Positions 8,216 through 15,625 of a stretch of DNA of 33,412 nucleotides are shown here, in pieces. The first letter of the stretch is position 1; each line of letters opens with the position of its first letter. Source of the DNA: an uncultured Pelagibacteraceae bacterium (GTDB lineage Bacteria > Pseudomonadota > Alphaproteobacteria > Pelagibacterales > Pelagibacteraceae). The notes beneath the pieces were generated by a model. That model saw nothing but the letters and a program-made list of their open reading frames with translations, was not told the DNA's origin and searched no databases. Position numbers and translations under genes: made by a program. Where the stretch lies: the NCBI GenBank assembly GCA_902576045.1, contig CACGTU010000012.1:1-33412 (forward strand), written 5' to 3'.

Positions 8216-8595
8216 TGGACAATATTACAAAAAACTTACAATTAGCTTTAATGTGTATTATTTTGGTAAGCACTGTTATTGCTGTTGGCATAGAAATTAA
8301 AAATATGTTCACCAATCAGTTGGTAACATTAGCTGATTTACTTTTGATGTTTCTATACTTAGAGGTGCTAGCTATGGTTAGAGTTTTTTGGAACCAACAG
8401 TCTATTAGTATTACACTTCCATTACTTATTGCGATAACGGCTCTTGCACGGTTTATTATCTTACAAGGTAAAGAGATGGATCCTACTGCACTTGTTTACG
8501 AAGCAGTTGCGATATTGTTAATTGCTGGAGCGATTGTTGTTTTAAGATTACGACACAGTGATAAATTAGGTCTAAAGAAAAAAAAATCGAAATAA
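8215..8595 (+). CDS. PsiE-family (phosphate-starvation-inducible E-like) membrane protein
   Basis: A 126-residue protein with four membrane helices that fits the PsiE family. The conserved block ADLLLMFLYLEVLAMV (about 41-56) and the later LLIAITALARFIIL (about 75-88) match the family pattern, with a basic C-terminal tail. E. coli PsiE is induced by phosphate starvation but its activity is unknown. I see no Pho-box here. It is translationally coupled to the unknown upstream membrane protein and ends 9 bp before the photolyase-like gene. Confidence 0.8.
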   Translation: MDNITKNLQLALMCIILVSTVIAVGIEIKNMFTNQLVTLADLLLMFLYLEVLAMVRVFWNQQSISITLPLLIAITALARFIILQGKEMDPTALVYEAVAILLIAGAIVVLRLRHSDKLGLKKKKSK

Positions 8596-8604
8596 TTTAA
8601 AGCA

Positions 8605-9741
8605 ATGTTTGAAGCTTCAAGGGCTAAGGCCATAAATCAATTAGATAATTTTGTTGATAATAATCTTGCAGAATATTCTAGATTAAGAAATTTTGATTTT
8701 GGACCTGAAAAGAGGTTAAATGTGTCTTGTTTATCACCATATATAACTCATGGGATAATTAATGAAGAAGAGGTGATACAAAAATCACTAAGTAAATTTT
8801 CTTTCTCAAAAAATGAAAAATTTATTCAAGAAGTTTTATGGCGAACATATTGGAAAGGTTGGTTAGAATTAAGACCTAATGTTTGGACAGATTATCTTCT
8901 AGAATTAAATCAGATAAAAAATGAATTTCAAAATAATCAAGATTATCTGTCTGCAATTGAGGGAAAAACAAATGTAGATTGCTTTAACGAATGGGTAAAC
9001 GAGCTTAAAGAGAATAATTATTTACATAATCACGCAAGAATGTGGTTTGCTAGTATTTGGATTTTTACTTTAGAATTACCTTGGCAATTAGGTGCGGAAT
9101 TTTTTATGCAGCATCTTTTTGATGGAGATGCAGCATCAAATACTCTTGGATGGAGATGGGTTGCGGGTATTCAAACTCAAGGCAAACATTACCTAGCAAG
9201 TGAGTGGAATATTAAAAAATTCACTAACAATAGATTTCAAAATATTAAATTAAATGAAAATGCTCCTCCAAAAGTATCTGAAAAATCTTATAATATAGTA
9301 AAACAAAATTTTACTAACCCACAAAACGTTGAAGAAAAAAACCTGTTGGTTTTTGAAAATAATCTTTCTTTTGAAATTACTGACTTTAAAGATAAAAACT
9401 TTAAGAAAATTTACTTAGTTTCTAATAACAATTATAATAGATCTATAAAGCTAAGTGAGAAATTATTGAAATTTAAGTCTCAGTTAATTGAAGATCAAGA
9501 AAAAAGATTAAAAGATCAATCTATTGATTGTGAAATTATTAACATTAGTGAAATAACAAATATTGAAAATTGTTGTGGTTTATATCCAACAATAGGTGAG
9601 AATTTAGATTTTTTAAATTCGAATAATTTAGGGATACATTTTTTATATAGAAATATTGATCAAAACGCGTGGAAATATTGTAACAAAGGATTTTTTAATT
9701 TTAAAAAATATATTCCCAAAATTATAGAGCATATTTTGTAA
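8605..9741 (+). CDS. Short photolyase/cryptochrome-like FAD-binding protein, no N-terminal antenna domain
   Basis: This is a 378-residue flavoprotein whose first about 215 residues match the FAD-binding helical domain of the photolyase/cryptochrome family. Landmarks are RLNVSCLSPYITHGII (about 37-52), QEVLWRTYWKGW (79-90), NHARMWFAS (about 142-150) and DGDAASNTLGWRWVAG (about 172-187), which carry flavin and electron-transfer residues. The usual N-terminal Rossmann-like antenna domain is absent; the gene starts 9 bp after psiE, leaving no room for one. Instead about 150 C-terminal residues follow, with beta-like KKIYLVSN and a terminal GFFNFKKYIPKIIEHIL. Likely blue-light DNA repair or sensing; the substrate is unproven. 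Confidence 0.85.
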   Translation: MFEASRAKAINQLDNFVDNNLAEYSRLRNFDFGPEKRLNVSCLSPYITHGIINEEEVIQKSLSKFSFSKNEKFIQEVLWRTYWKGWLELRPNVWTDYLLELNQIKNEFQNNQDYLSAIEGKTNVDCFNEWVNELKENNYLHNHARMWFASIWIFTLELPWQLGAEFFMQHLFDGDAASNTLGWRWVAGIQTQGKHYLASEWNIKKFTNNRFQNIKLNENAPPKVSEKSYNIVKQNFTNPQNVEEKNLLVFENNLSFEITDFKDKNFKKIYLVSNNNYNRSIKLSEKLLKFKSQLIEDQEKRLKDQSIDCEIINISEITNIENCCGLYPTIGENLDFLNSNNLGIHFLYRNIDQNAWKYCNKGFFNFKKYIPKIIEHIL

Positions 9742-9771
9742 TAAAAATTTTATGTGATATAAATTAACTAT

Positions 9772-9996
9772 ATGAATAATCCTCAAATATTAGAAATTAT
9801 TGAAAACTTAAAAGGAAGAAGAGCCTATGAAGAAAAAAGGGCTTCTAAACTAGGTTTTAGTTCATTGTATGCCTATATCGAGGATAAAATTTTAAAGAAA
9901 AAAGCTTTTGAAGAATCTAAAGCTATTCAAAACAAAATAGAAAAAGATAATCCTGAAAAGATAAAAGAAAAAAAAAGTAGTTGCTCTTGCTGCTAA
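9772..9996 (+). CDS. Small charged protein with Cys-rich C-terminal tail
   Basis: An unrecognised 74-residue protein. It is helical and highly charged, opening MNNPQILEIIENLKGRRAYEEKRA and ending in SSCSCC (Cys71, Cys73, Cys74), which could bind a metal or a cluster together with a partner. There is no signal peptide or membrane segment. It follows the short photolyase-like gene after 30 bp in the same orientation and faces the DUF2256 gene, whose stop lies one base away. Context suggests a link to the photolyase genes, but nothing in the sequence proves it. Confidence 0.7.
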   Translation: MNNPQILEIIENLKGRRAYEEKRASKLGFSSLYAYIEDKILKKKAFEESKAIQNKIEKDNPEKIKEKKSSCSCC

Positions 9997-9997
9997 C

Positions 9998-10123
9998 TTA
10001 AGATCTCGAACACTTTTTAGAACAATATTTAACTCTTTCCCAGTTCAACTTCCATTTTCGTCTCCATGCAAATGATCTTTTACATATCGGGCATATTTTA
10101 GAAGGTAGATTTTGTTTTTTCAC
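9998..10123 (-). CDS. DUF2256 zinc-finger-like small protein
   Basis: A 41-residue gene that length-based gene finding easily misses. Translation from GTG at 10123 reads KKQNLPSKICPICKRSFAW, then RRKWKLNWERVKYCSKKCSRS. This fits the DUF2256 family: CPxCxRxFxWRKKW, then VxYCSxxCR, giving two pairs of cysteines (Cys11, Cys14, Cys34, Cys38) for probable zinc binding. The start overlaps the stop of the PhrB-like photolyase gene in a GTGA arrangement, so it is translationally coupled to it. DUF2256 genes are often found beside photolyase-type genes. The function is unknown. Confidence 0.85.
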   Translation of the reverse strand: MKKQNLPSKICPICKRSFAWRRKWKLNWERVKYCSKKCSRS

Positions 10124-11613
10124 TGGATTGTATTTTGTTTTATAAATTTTTCTGCCTCGGATAATATGAGTTTTTTTCTTTCAGCTTTCATTTTATCAAA
10201 AATTCTCACCATCATCGACAATCTTGGGTTTTTTAAAAAAAAATTTCTATTCCTATTGATAAACCTCCAGTATAAACCATCCATTGTGTTGCACCATTCT
10301 CCTTTTTTAAAGTCCATCATCTTCATAAAATAACTGGATCCACAAATATAAGGTTTGGTTGCAAAAATACCTCCATCACTAAACAAACCCATACCATAAA
10401 CATTTGGAACCATAACCCAATCAGAGGAGTCAACAAACATTTCCATGAACCATTTATAAACGATGTTAGGTTTAATTTCACAAAGGTTCATAATGTTAGA
10501 CAAAATCATTAATCTCTCTATGTGATGTGACCATCCATATTTCAACGCGTTCTTAATTGCGTAATCTAAAGGTGGAAGGCCAGTTGATCCATCGTACCAA
10601 CTTTTTTTCATTTTTCTATTTTGTTTAAAGAAGTTTCTTGTTTCCATTTCATTAGAATAACTTTGATAAATACCTCTCATAAATTCTCTCCACCCTATAA
10701 CTTGTCGGATATATCCCTCTAATGAATTTAATCTAATTTTATTTTTCTTATGAAAATCTAAGATTTTTTTTATTATAAGCTCAGGGGTAATTAATCCTAA
10801 ATTAATGTAAGGACTCAATGCACTATGAAATAATATATTGTCTTTTTGATCAACAGCATCCTCGTAATCACCGAATAAATTAGATTTTTCCTTAATAAAA
10901 AAATTTAATAGCTTAATGACATCCTCATATTCCGTTGCAAACCAAAAGTTCTCCACATTTCCAGGATGATCTTTAAAGTGTTTTTCAATAATAAGTTTTA
11001 ATTTTTTTGTATGAGATGTCTCTTTTATATTTGGAAATTTTGGAATTGAAATATTTTTTGGTAGTTTGTTCCTATTATCTTCATCAAAACTCCACTTTCC
11101 TCCCTCGGGGGTTCCATCTTTTTTAATTAAAATGTCTAATTCTCTTCGTGTATCTTTATAAAAGACAGCCATAAAAGGTTTTTTTGATTTTGATAGATAT
11201 TTTTTAAAGTTTTCTCTTGAATTCAAAAACATCGGTGTTTGGACAATATTCCAATTAATATTTTCTTTTTTGGTGAAATTACTTATTTTTTTTTCAAAAA
11301 ATTTATCTTCAATTTCGAAGCTAGAAATTTCAGTAATTTTTTTTAATTTTATAATTTTTTTTAATTTTTCTGTGTAGTCTAGTTTAAATATCTTTTCCTC
11401 AATTGATGAGTATTCAATTTTAAAATTACTTTTTTTTAATCTTTCTGCATGCGACCGCATGGACGAGAGAAACAGCAAAATTTTATTTTTGTGGTGTTTT
11501 TCGTAAGTACATAGTTCAAAATCCTCAGCCATATAAAAAATATGGTCTTTTTTAAATTTTTCTAAGTATTTTTCATCAAATAGCTGGTTTCCTAGTAGAA
11601 AAAATAATTTCAT
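10120..11613 (-). CDS. PhrB/DPRP-type photolyase-related protein, apparently without the Fe-S ligands
   Basis: A 497-residue protein of the deoxyribodipyrimidine-photolyase-related (PhrB, prokaryotic 6-4 photolyase) group. The N-terminal domain starts KLFFLLGNQLF. The FAD-binding domain shows ALSPYINLGLITP (about 265-277), the block around IGWREFMRGIY (306-316), the HHIERLM motif (363-369) and PNVYGMGLFSDGG (403-415). Classical members bind a 4Fe-4S cluster through four cysteines, including a CxxC pair. Here the loop between SSYFMKMMD and LYWRF is shortened and only Cys441 remains near it; the earlier ligand position reads Pro/Leu. It is divergent from the SDR gene and coupled to DUF2256. Confidence 0.88.
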   Translation of the reverse strand: MKLFFLLGNQLFDEKYLEKFKKDHIFYMAEDFELCTYEKHHKNKILLFLSSMRSHAERLKKSNFKIEYSSIEEKIFKLDYTEKLKKIIKLKKITEISSFEIEDKFFEKKISNFTKKENINWNIVQTPMFLNSRENFKKYLSKSKKPFMAVFYKDTRRELDILIKKDGTPEGGKWSFDEDNRNKLPKNISIPKFPNIKETSHTKKLKLIIEKHFKDHPGNVENFWFATEYEDVIKLLNFFIKEKSNLFGDYEDAVDQKDNILFHSALSPYINLGLITPELIIKKILDFHKKNKIRLNSLEGYIRQVIGWREFMRGIYQSYSNEMETRNFFKQNRKMKKSWYDGSTGLPPLDYAIKNALKYGWSHHIERLMILSNIMNLCEIKPNIVYKWFMEMFVDSSDWVMVPNVYGMGLFSDGGIFATKPYICGSSYFMKMMDFKKGEWCNTMDGLYWRFINRNRNFFLKNPRLSMMVRIFDKMKAERKKLILSEAEKFIKQNTIQ

Positions 11614-11641
11614 TACCTATATATAACTCTTCAAAAAAAAT

Positions 11642-12352
11642 ATGTCAGATAAATATTTAATAGTTGGTGCAACAGGATCAATAGGATCTAATTTAGCAGA
11701 GCAATTGTACTCACTAGGTAAAAAAATCCACCTAGTAGGTAGAGATGAGGAGCAAACCAAATCTTTATCTAAAAAATTTAACTGTGATTACACTATATTA
11801 AATGTTTTAGATGATGGTTTTGTAGATAAACTAAGGTCAGACATAGAGGAAGTTAAAGGTATAGCATACTGCGTTGGTTCAATTGATCTGAAGCCATTTA
11901 GAATGGTAACCGAAACAGATTTAAACAAATGTATGAAGCTTAATCTTTACTCTGCAATAGATTTAATAAAAGGGTACCAAGAGTCATTAAAAAAAAATAA
12001 GGGGTCAATAGTACTATTTTCAACAGTCGCAGCTCAAAGGGGTTTTACTAATCACTCTATAATTGCATCAACAAAAGCAGCTGTTGAGGGACTTACTGTG
12101 TCATTAGCTGCTGAATTTGCTCCAAATATCAGAGTTAATTGTATTGCACCTAGTTTAACAAATTCAAAAATAGCTGAACCAATGTTAAAGAATAAAGTTT
12201 TAGCAGAGGGAATTGCTAAAGCACATCCTCTTAAAAGAATTGGAGAAGGAAAAGACTCGGCTTCACTAGCAAAATTTTTGATTACTGACGAAAGTTCTTG
12301 GGTTACAGGTCAAATAATTGCGGTTGATGGTGGAAGATCAAAGCTATCCTAG
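11642..12352 (+). CDS. SDR-fold oxidoreductase-like protein without the catalytic Tyr
   Basis: This is a 236-residue Rossmann protein of the short-chain dehydrogenase/reductase superfamily. The nucleotide-binding glycine motif is GATGSIG (residues 9-15). The C-terminal cofactor/oligomer segment RVNCIAPSLTNSKIA and the ending GQIIAVDGGRSKLS are standard. In the active-site region, IASTKAAVEGL gives Lys145 but position 141, where the Tyr of YxxxK belongs, is Ile; Ser127/Thr128 sit where the catalytic Ser is expected. It may use another residue (His138 is near) or act as a binding protein. It starts 28 bp from the divergent PhrB-like gene. Confidence 0.88.
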   Translation: MSDKYLIVGATGSIGSNLAEQLYSLGKKIHLVGRDEEQTKSLSKKFNCDYTILNVLDDGFVDKLRSDIEEVKGIAYCVGSIDLKPFRMVTETDLNKCMKLNLYSAIDLIKGYQESLKKNKGSIVLFSTVAAQRGFTNHSIIASTKAAVEGLTVSLAAEFAPNIRVNCIAPSLTNSKIAEPMLKNKVLAEGIAKAHPLKRIGEGKDSASLAKFLITDESSWVTGQIIAVDGGRSKLS

Positions 12353-12353
12353 A

Positions 12354-13415
12354 GTGAAAAAATTTTTTTTTCTATTTATTTTTATACTTTCATTTTCAAA
12401 AGCTAATTCGGAAAACTTTAAATTTGTAAAGATTGCTAATTTAAATAATCCTTGGGGCTCTTCTTTTTTAAATAATGATGAAATGATAATAACTGAAAAA
12501 GGTGGTCTCATTAAAATTGTAAATATTATTAATAATCAAGTTAACGATGTTGAGCACAATCTTAATTTTTTGGAAGATGGACAAGGAGGACTGCTTGATA
12601 TTCTACATCAAGAAAATAAAGTTTGGATTTCATATACAGAAAATAGAGGAAATGGGAAAACTAGTACTTCAATAGCTTTAGCAAATTTAGATAAAAAAAA
12701 TTTAGTTTTTAGAAATATATTCCAAGCTAATCCACCAATAGATACTGGCTATCACTTTGGTTCTAGATTAGCTATCAAAGATAATTATCTTTATGCATCA
12801 GCTGGTGAAAGAGGTAAAGGCATGATTGCACAAGATGCATCAAAACATCCAGGTAGTATAATCAGAATTCATTTAGACGGAAGTATTCCAAATGATAACC
12901 CTAAATTTGATGGAAAACCCGACTGGTTACCTGAAATTTATCAAATTGGTATTAGAAATCCCCAGGGACTGACTGTTTCACCATTTGACGGTAAAGTTTA
13001 TATGAGTAATCACGGTGCTAAAGGTGGAGATTGGTTTGGTGAAGCAAAAAAAGGTGAAAATTATGGTTGGAAAATTCTTGGTTGGGGAGGAAAGAATTAC
13101 TCGGGTTTACCTATAGGTCCTAAATGGAAACCAGGATTTACAAAAGCAATTAAATATTGGGTCCCTTCAATAGCAACAAGTGCAATTACTATTTATAAGG
13201 GCGAGGAATTTAATGAATGGAATGGTCATGCGCTAATTACATCTCTTAAAGATCAATCTTTAAGGAAATTGAAATTTGATGACTTAAATAAAGTAGACGA
13301 AGAGATTGTTTTTAAAGGAGAAATTGGAAGAATTAGAGATATTCAAGTTCACCCTGTATCTGGGAAAATTTATTTTCTAAATGAAAATGGGCTTTGGATA
13401 ATGAAAAAAAGTTAA
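12354..13415 (+). CDS. Exported PQQ-type aldose/sorbosone dehydrogenase-like beta-propeller
   Basis: This is a 353-residue protein of the glucose/sorbosone dehydrogenase family, soluble six-bladed propellers that oxidise sugars with PQQ in the periplasm. I chose GTG at 12354, directly after the SDR stop, because it opens a clean signal peptide, MKKFFFLFIFILSFSKANS. Family landmarks are GQGGLLDI, TGYHFGSRLAI with the probable catalytic His, IYQIGIRNPQGL, and GENYGWKILGWG. PQQ synthesis genes are not in the window, so true PQQ use is inferred. The downstream gene is convergent and overlaps by 4 nt. Confidence 0.87.
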   Translation: MKKFFFLFIFILSFSKANSENFKFVKIANLNNPWGSSFLNNDEMIITEKGGLIKIVNIINNQVNDVEHNLNFLEDGQGGLLDILHQENKVWISYTENRGNGKTSTSIALANLDKKNLVFRNIFQANPPIDTGYHFGSRLAIKDNYLYASAGERGKGMIAQDASKHPGSIIRIHLDGSIPNDNPKFDGKPDWLPEIYQIGIRNPQGLTVSPFDGKVYMSNHGAKGGDWFGEAKKGENYGWKILGWGGKNYSGLPIGPKWKPGFTKAIKYWVPSIATSAITIYKGEEFNEWNGHALITSLKDQSLRKLKFDDLNKVDEEIVFKGEIGRIRDIQVHPVSGKIYFLNENGLWIMKKS

Positions 13416-14470
13416 TTATAATTAAGAAGTTTTTTAAGTGATTGAAACTCTCCAATTTTAAAAATTAAAGCTTCATCACTTTTATACCCGTAATTTTGTG
13501 CATTATCTTTAAATCTTTGCCTTGGCTCCATAATTGGTTCTAAGGAAAGTACAAAAGTTCCCCAGTGCATTCCTAAAACCTTTTTACTTTTGAGATTTCT
13601 GGCTATGCTCAATGCTTCCTCTGGATTTGTGTGATAAGTTGATTTATCTTTATAGGGTGCCATCGGGTAAAAGTTATAAGCACCTATATTTAAAATTGTT
13701 AAATCTATTGGTCCATATTTCTCACCAAGATCTTTATAAATATTTCCAACACCTGTATCACAAGCAAAAAGTATTTTTTTGTCCTTGTAATTAATCAAAA
13801 AATTTCCCCATAAAGTTTTATTAGTATCCGTCAAGCTTCTCTTAGACCAATGAACTGCAGGTAAAAAAGTTACTTTTAAATCATTATTCACTGTGATCTC
13901 GTCGTACCAATCCATTTCATTAACGTCCTTATACCTTTTAAAATATTTTCCTAGTTTTAGAGGAAGCATTACCTTTGCTTTCTTATATGGAAATTTTCTT
14001 ATTGTACTCATATCTTGATGATCATAATGGTTATGAGTTAGTAAAAATAAATTAATTTCTGGTAATTCCTCTAAATTTAAAGCTGGTTCAGTAAATCTTT
14101 TGGGCCCAAATATAAGTGGTCCAGCGTTTTTAGAAAAAACAGGATCTGTAATAATCGTGGTCTCACCTAATTTAATCAAAAAAGTAGCATGCCCAATCCA
14201 ACCAATATAATCATCATTTTTTAAGGTATTAAATTCTTTAATTACATTACTTTTTTCTACAACATGATCACTTGGAACAGTCATATCCAAATTTTTTTTT
14301 TCTTGTCTAAACTTTTTAAATGACCAATTAAAATTTTTATTTCTCTCAGGGGATCCCTCTGGATTTCTAAATGTCCCATCTGGTAAGTGATGATAAGGTT
14401 TATTTTCCATACTTATTGTGAATGAGTTATAAGTTAAAAAAATAACAATAAAAATTGCTAATTTTTTCAC
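13412..14470 (-). CDS. Exported metallo-beta-lactamase-fold hydrolase, NAPE-PLD/RomA-like
   Basis: This is a 352-residue MBL-fold hydrolase with a signal peptide (about residues 1-20). The zinc motif is THNHYDHQD, with His146, His148, Asp150 and His151. Upstream is WIGHATFLIKLGETTIITDPVF, the typical entry of the UlaG/NAPE-PLD-like branch, and downstream are LPAVHWSKRS, FACDTGVGNIY and MHWGTF, which supply the remaining ligands. NAPE-PLD relatives cleave phospholipid headgroups, but bacterial substrates vary and are not predictable here. It lies 9 bp after folD in the same direction and may be the last gene of that run. Confidence 0.88.
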   Translation of the reverse strand: MKKLAIFIVIFLTYNSFTISMENKPYHHLPDGTFRNPEGSPERNKNFNWSFKKFRQEKKNLDMTVPSDHVVEKSNVIKEFNTLKNDDYIGWIGHATFLIKLGETTIITDPVFSKNAGPLIFGPKRFTEPALNLEELPEINLFLLTHNHYDHQDMSTIRKFPYKKAKVMLPLKLGKYFKRYKDVNEMDWYDEITVNNDLKVTFLPAVHWSKRSLTDTNKTLWGNFLINYKDKKILFACDTGVGNIYKDLGEKYGPIDLTILNIGAYNFYPMAPYKDKSTYHTNPEEALSIARNLKSKKVLGMHWGTFVLSLEPIMEPRQRFKDNAQNYGYKSDEALIFKIGEFQSLKKLLNYN

Positions 14471-14479
14471 AGTAATAAT

Positions 14480-15328
14480 TTAATTTTTTTGTGATCTTTT
14501 GAAACAATCTATTGTGTTTTTTAGTAAACACGCGATAGTCATTGGGCCAACACCTCCAGGAACGGGTGTTAATGCTTTTGCAACTTTTAAAACTTCATCA
14601 AATGCTACATCTCCAACTATACCTTTTTCCGTTTTATTAATTCCAACATCTATAACAATTGCATCTTTTTTAACCCAGTCACCTTTTACTAATTCAGGGA
14701 TACCAACTGCTGCTACTATAATATCCCCCTCTAAACACTCTGCTTTTAAATCTTTTGTTTTTGAATGAGTGATAGTTACGGTACAATTTTCCTTTAATAA
14801 TAATTGTGTCATGGGCTTTCCGTTTAAATTTGATCTACCAACGACAACTGCCTTTTTTCCGTTTAAGTTAGGTTCAATTTTTTTAATAAGTAGATAGCAT
14901 CCAAGAGGTGTACATGGAATTGAGCTTTCATATCCGGAAGATAAATTGCCAACATTCATAGGATGAAATCCATCAACATCTTTTGCTGGATCAATAGCCT
15001 CAATAACTTTCTGTTTATCAATATGTTTTGGCAGTGGAAGCTGTACTAAAATTCCTGAAACACTATTATCTTTATTTAGCTCTTCTATTTTTTCTAAAAC
15101 AGTTTTTTCTTCCACTGAGTCTGGATACCTTATTACATCAGATTTTAAGCCGACCTCAATTGCTGATTTCTCCTTATTTCTCACATAAATTTGACTTGGA
15201 GTTAAATCTCCTATTAGTATTACTGTTAAACCAGGGACTTGATTATATTTTTTTTTTAATTCAGAAACTTCCTCTTTTAGTTCCTGTCTAAGTTCAGCTG
15301 CAGCTTTTTTTCCATCGATTAAAATCAT
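14480..15328 (-). CDS. folD: Methylenetetrahydrofolate dehydrogenase / cyclohydrolase FolD
   Basis: FolD interconverts 5,10-methylene-THF, 5,10-methenyl-THF and 10-formyl-THF in the cytoplasm. The 282-residue length is normal. The catalytic lysine region reads YVRNKEKSA; the signatures VSGILVQLPLPKHID and PGGVGPMTIA are intact, as are KDVDGFHP and the NADP-binding VVGRSNLNGKP. It lies 3 bp after yggT in the hemC-hemD-mscS-yggT run. It supplies one-carbon units used by purine synthesis; purH is elsewhere in the window. Confidence 0.97.
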   Translation of the reverse strand: MILIDGKKAAAELRQELKEEVSELKKKYNQVPGLTVILIGDLTPSQIYVRNKEKSAIEVGLKSDVIRYPDSVEEKTVLEKIEELNKDNSVSGILVQLPLPKHIDKQKVIEAIDPAKDVDGFHPMNVGNLSSGYESSIPCTPLGCYLLIKKIEPNLNGKKAVVVGRSNLNGKPMTQLLLKENCTVTITHSKTKDLKAECLEGDIIVAAVGIPELVKGDWVKKDAIVIDVGINKTEKGIVGDVAFDEVLKVAKALTPVPGGVGPMTIACLLKNTIDCFKRSQKN

Positions 15329-15331
15329 AAA

Positions 15332-15625
15332 TTAATTAAATATAATTGGTGCTAAGTAGAGCTTCATACACATTTCTATAAACCATATCAACAAAAGAAG
15401 AATGATAGGGGAAATGTCAAAAGCACCTAAATTAGGAAGAAATCTTCGAATTCTTGATAGAGCTGGTTCTGTAAACCTATAACCAAACTGTAATATGGAA
15501 TAAACAAATCTATTTGAAGTATTTATAATATTAAAACCAACCAACCAGCTTAATATTACATAGCCAATTACCACATAAGAATACAATTTCAAAACTTGAA
15601 GAGCTAAGTAATAAATAGCTATCAT
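15332..15625 (-). CDS. YggT family membrane protein
   Basis: A 97-residue protein with two YggT-type membrane segments, at about residues 4-28 and 70-92. Between them is the family motif YRFTEPALSRIRRFLPNLGAFDISPIILLL (shown as a landmark: TEPxL, RRFLP, DxSPI). YggT proteins are widespread and have been linked to membrane and envelope functions, without a defined activity. The start overlaps the mscS stop by four bases (ATGA). It precedes folD by 3 bp. Confidence 0.92.
   Translation of the reverse strand: MIAIYYLALQVLKLYSYVVIGYVILSWLVGFNIINTSNRFVYSILQFGYRFTEPALSRIRRFLPNLGAFDISPIILLLLIWFIEMCMKLYLAPIIFN

Noticed and set aside
12318-12353. Upstream in-frame ATG extending the sugar-dehydrogenase-like protein by 12 residues
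   Set aside because: The extension overlaps the SDR gene and would bury the signal peptide; the GTG at 12354 gives a clean MKKFFF signal.
14499-15291. Plus-strand ORFs opposite folD
   Set aside because: They are antisense shadows of a well-conserved gene, with no family resemblance of their own.
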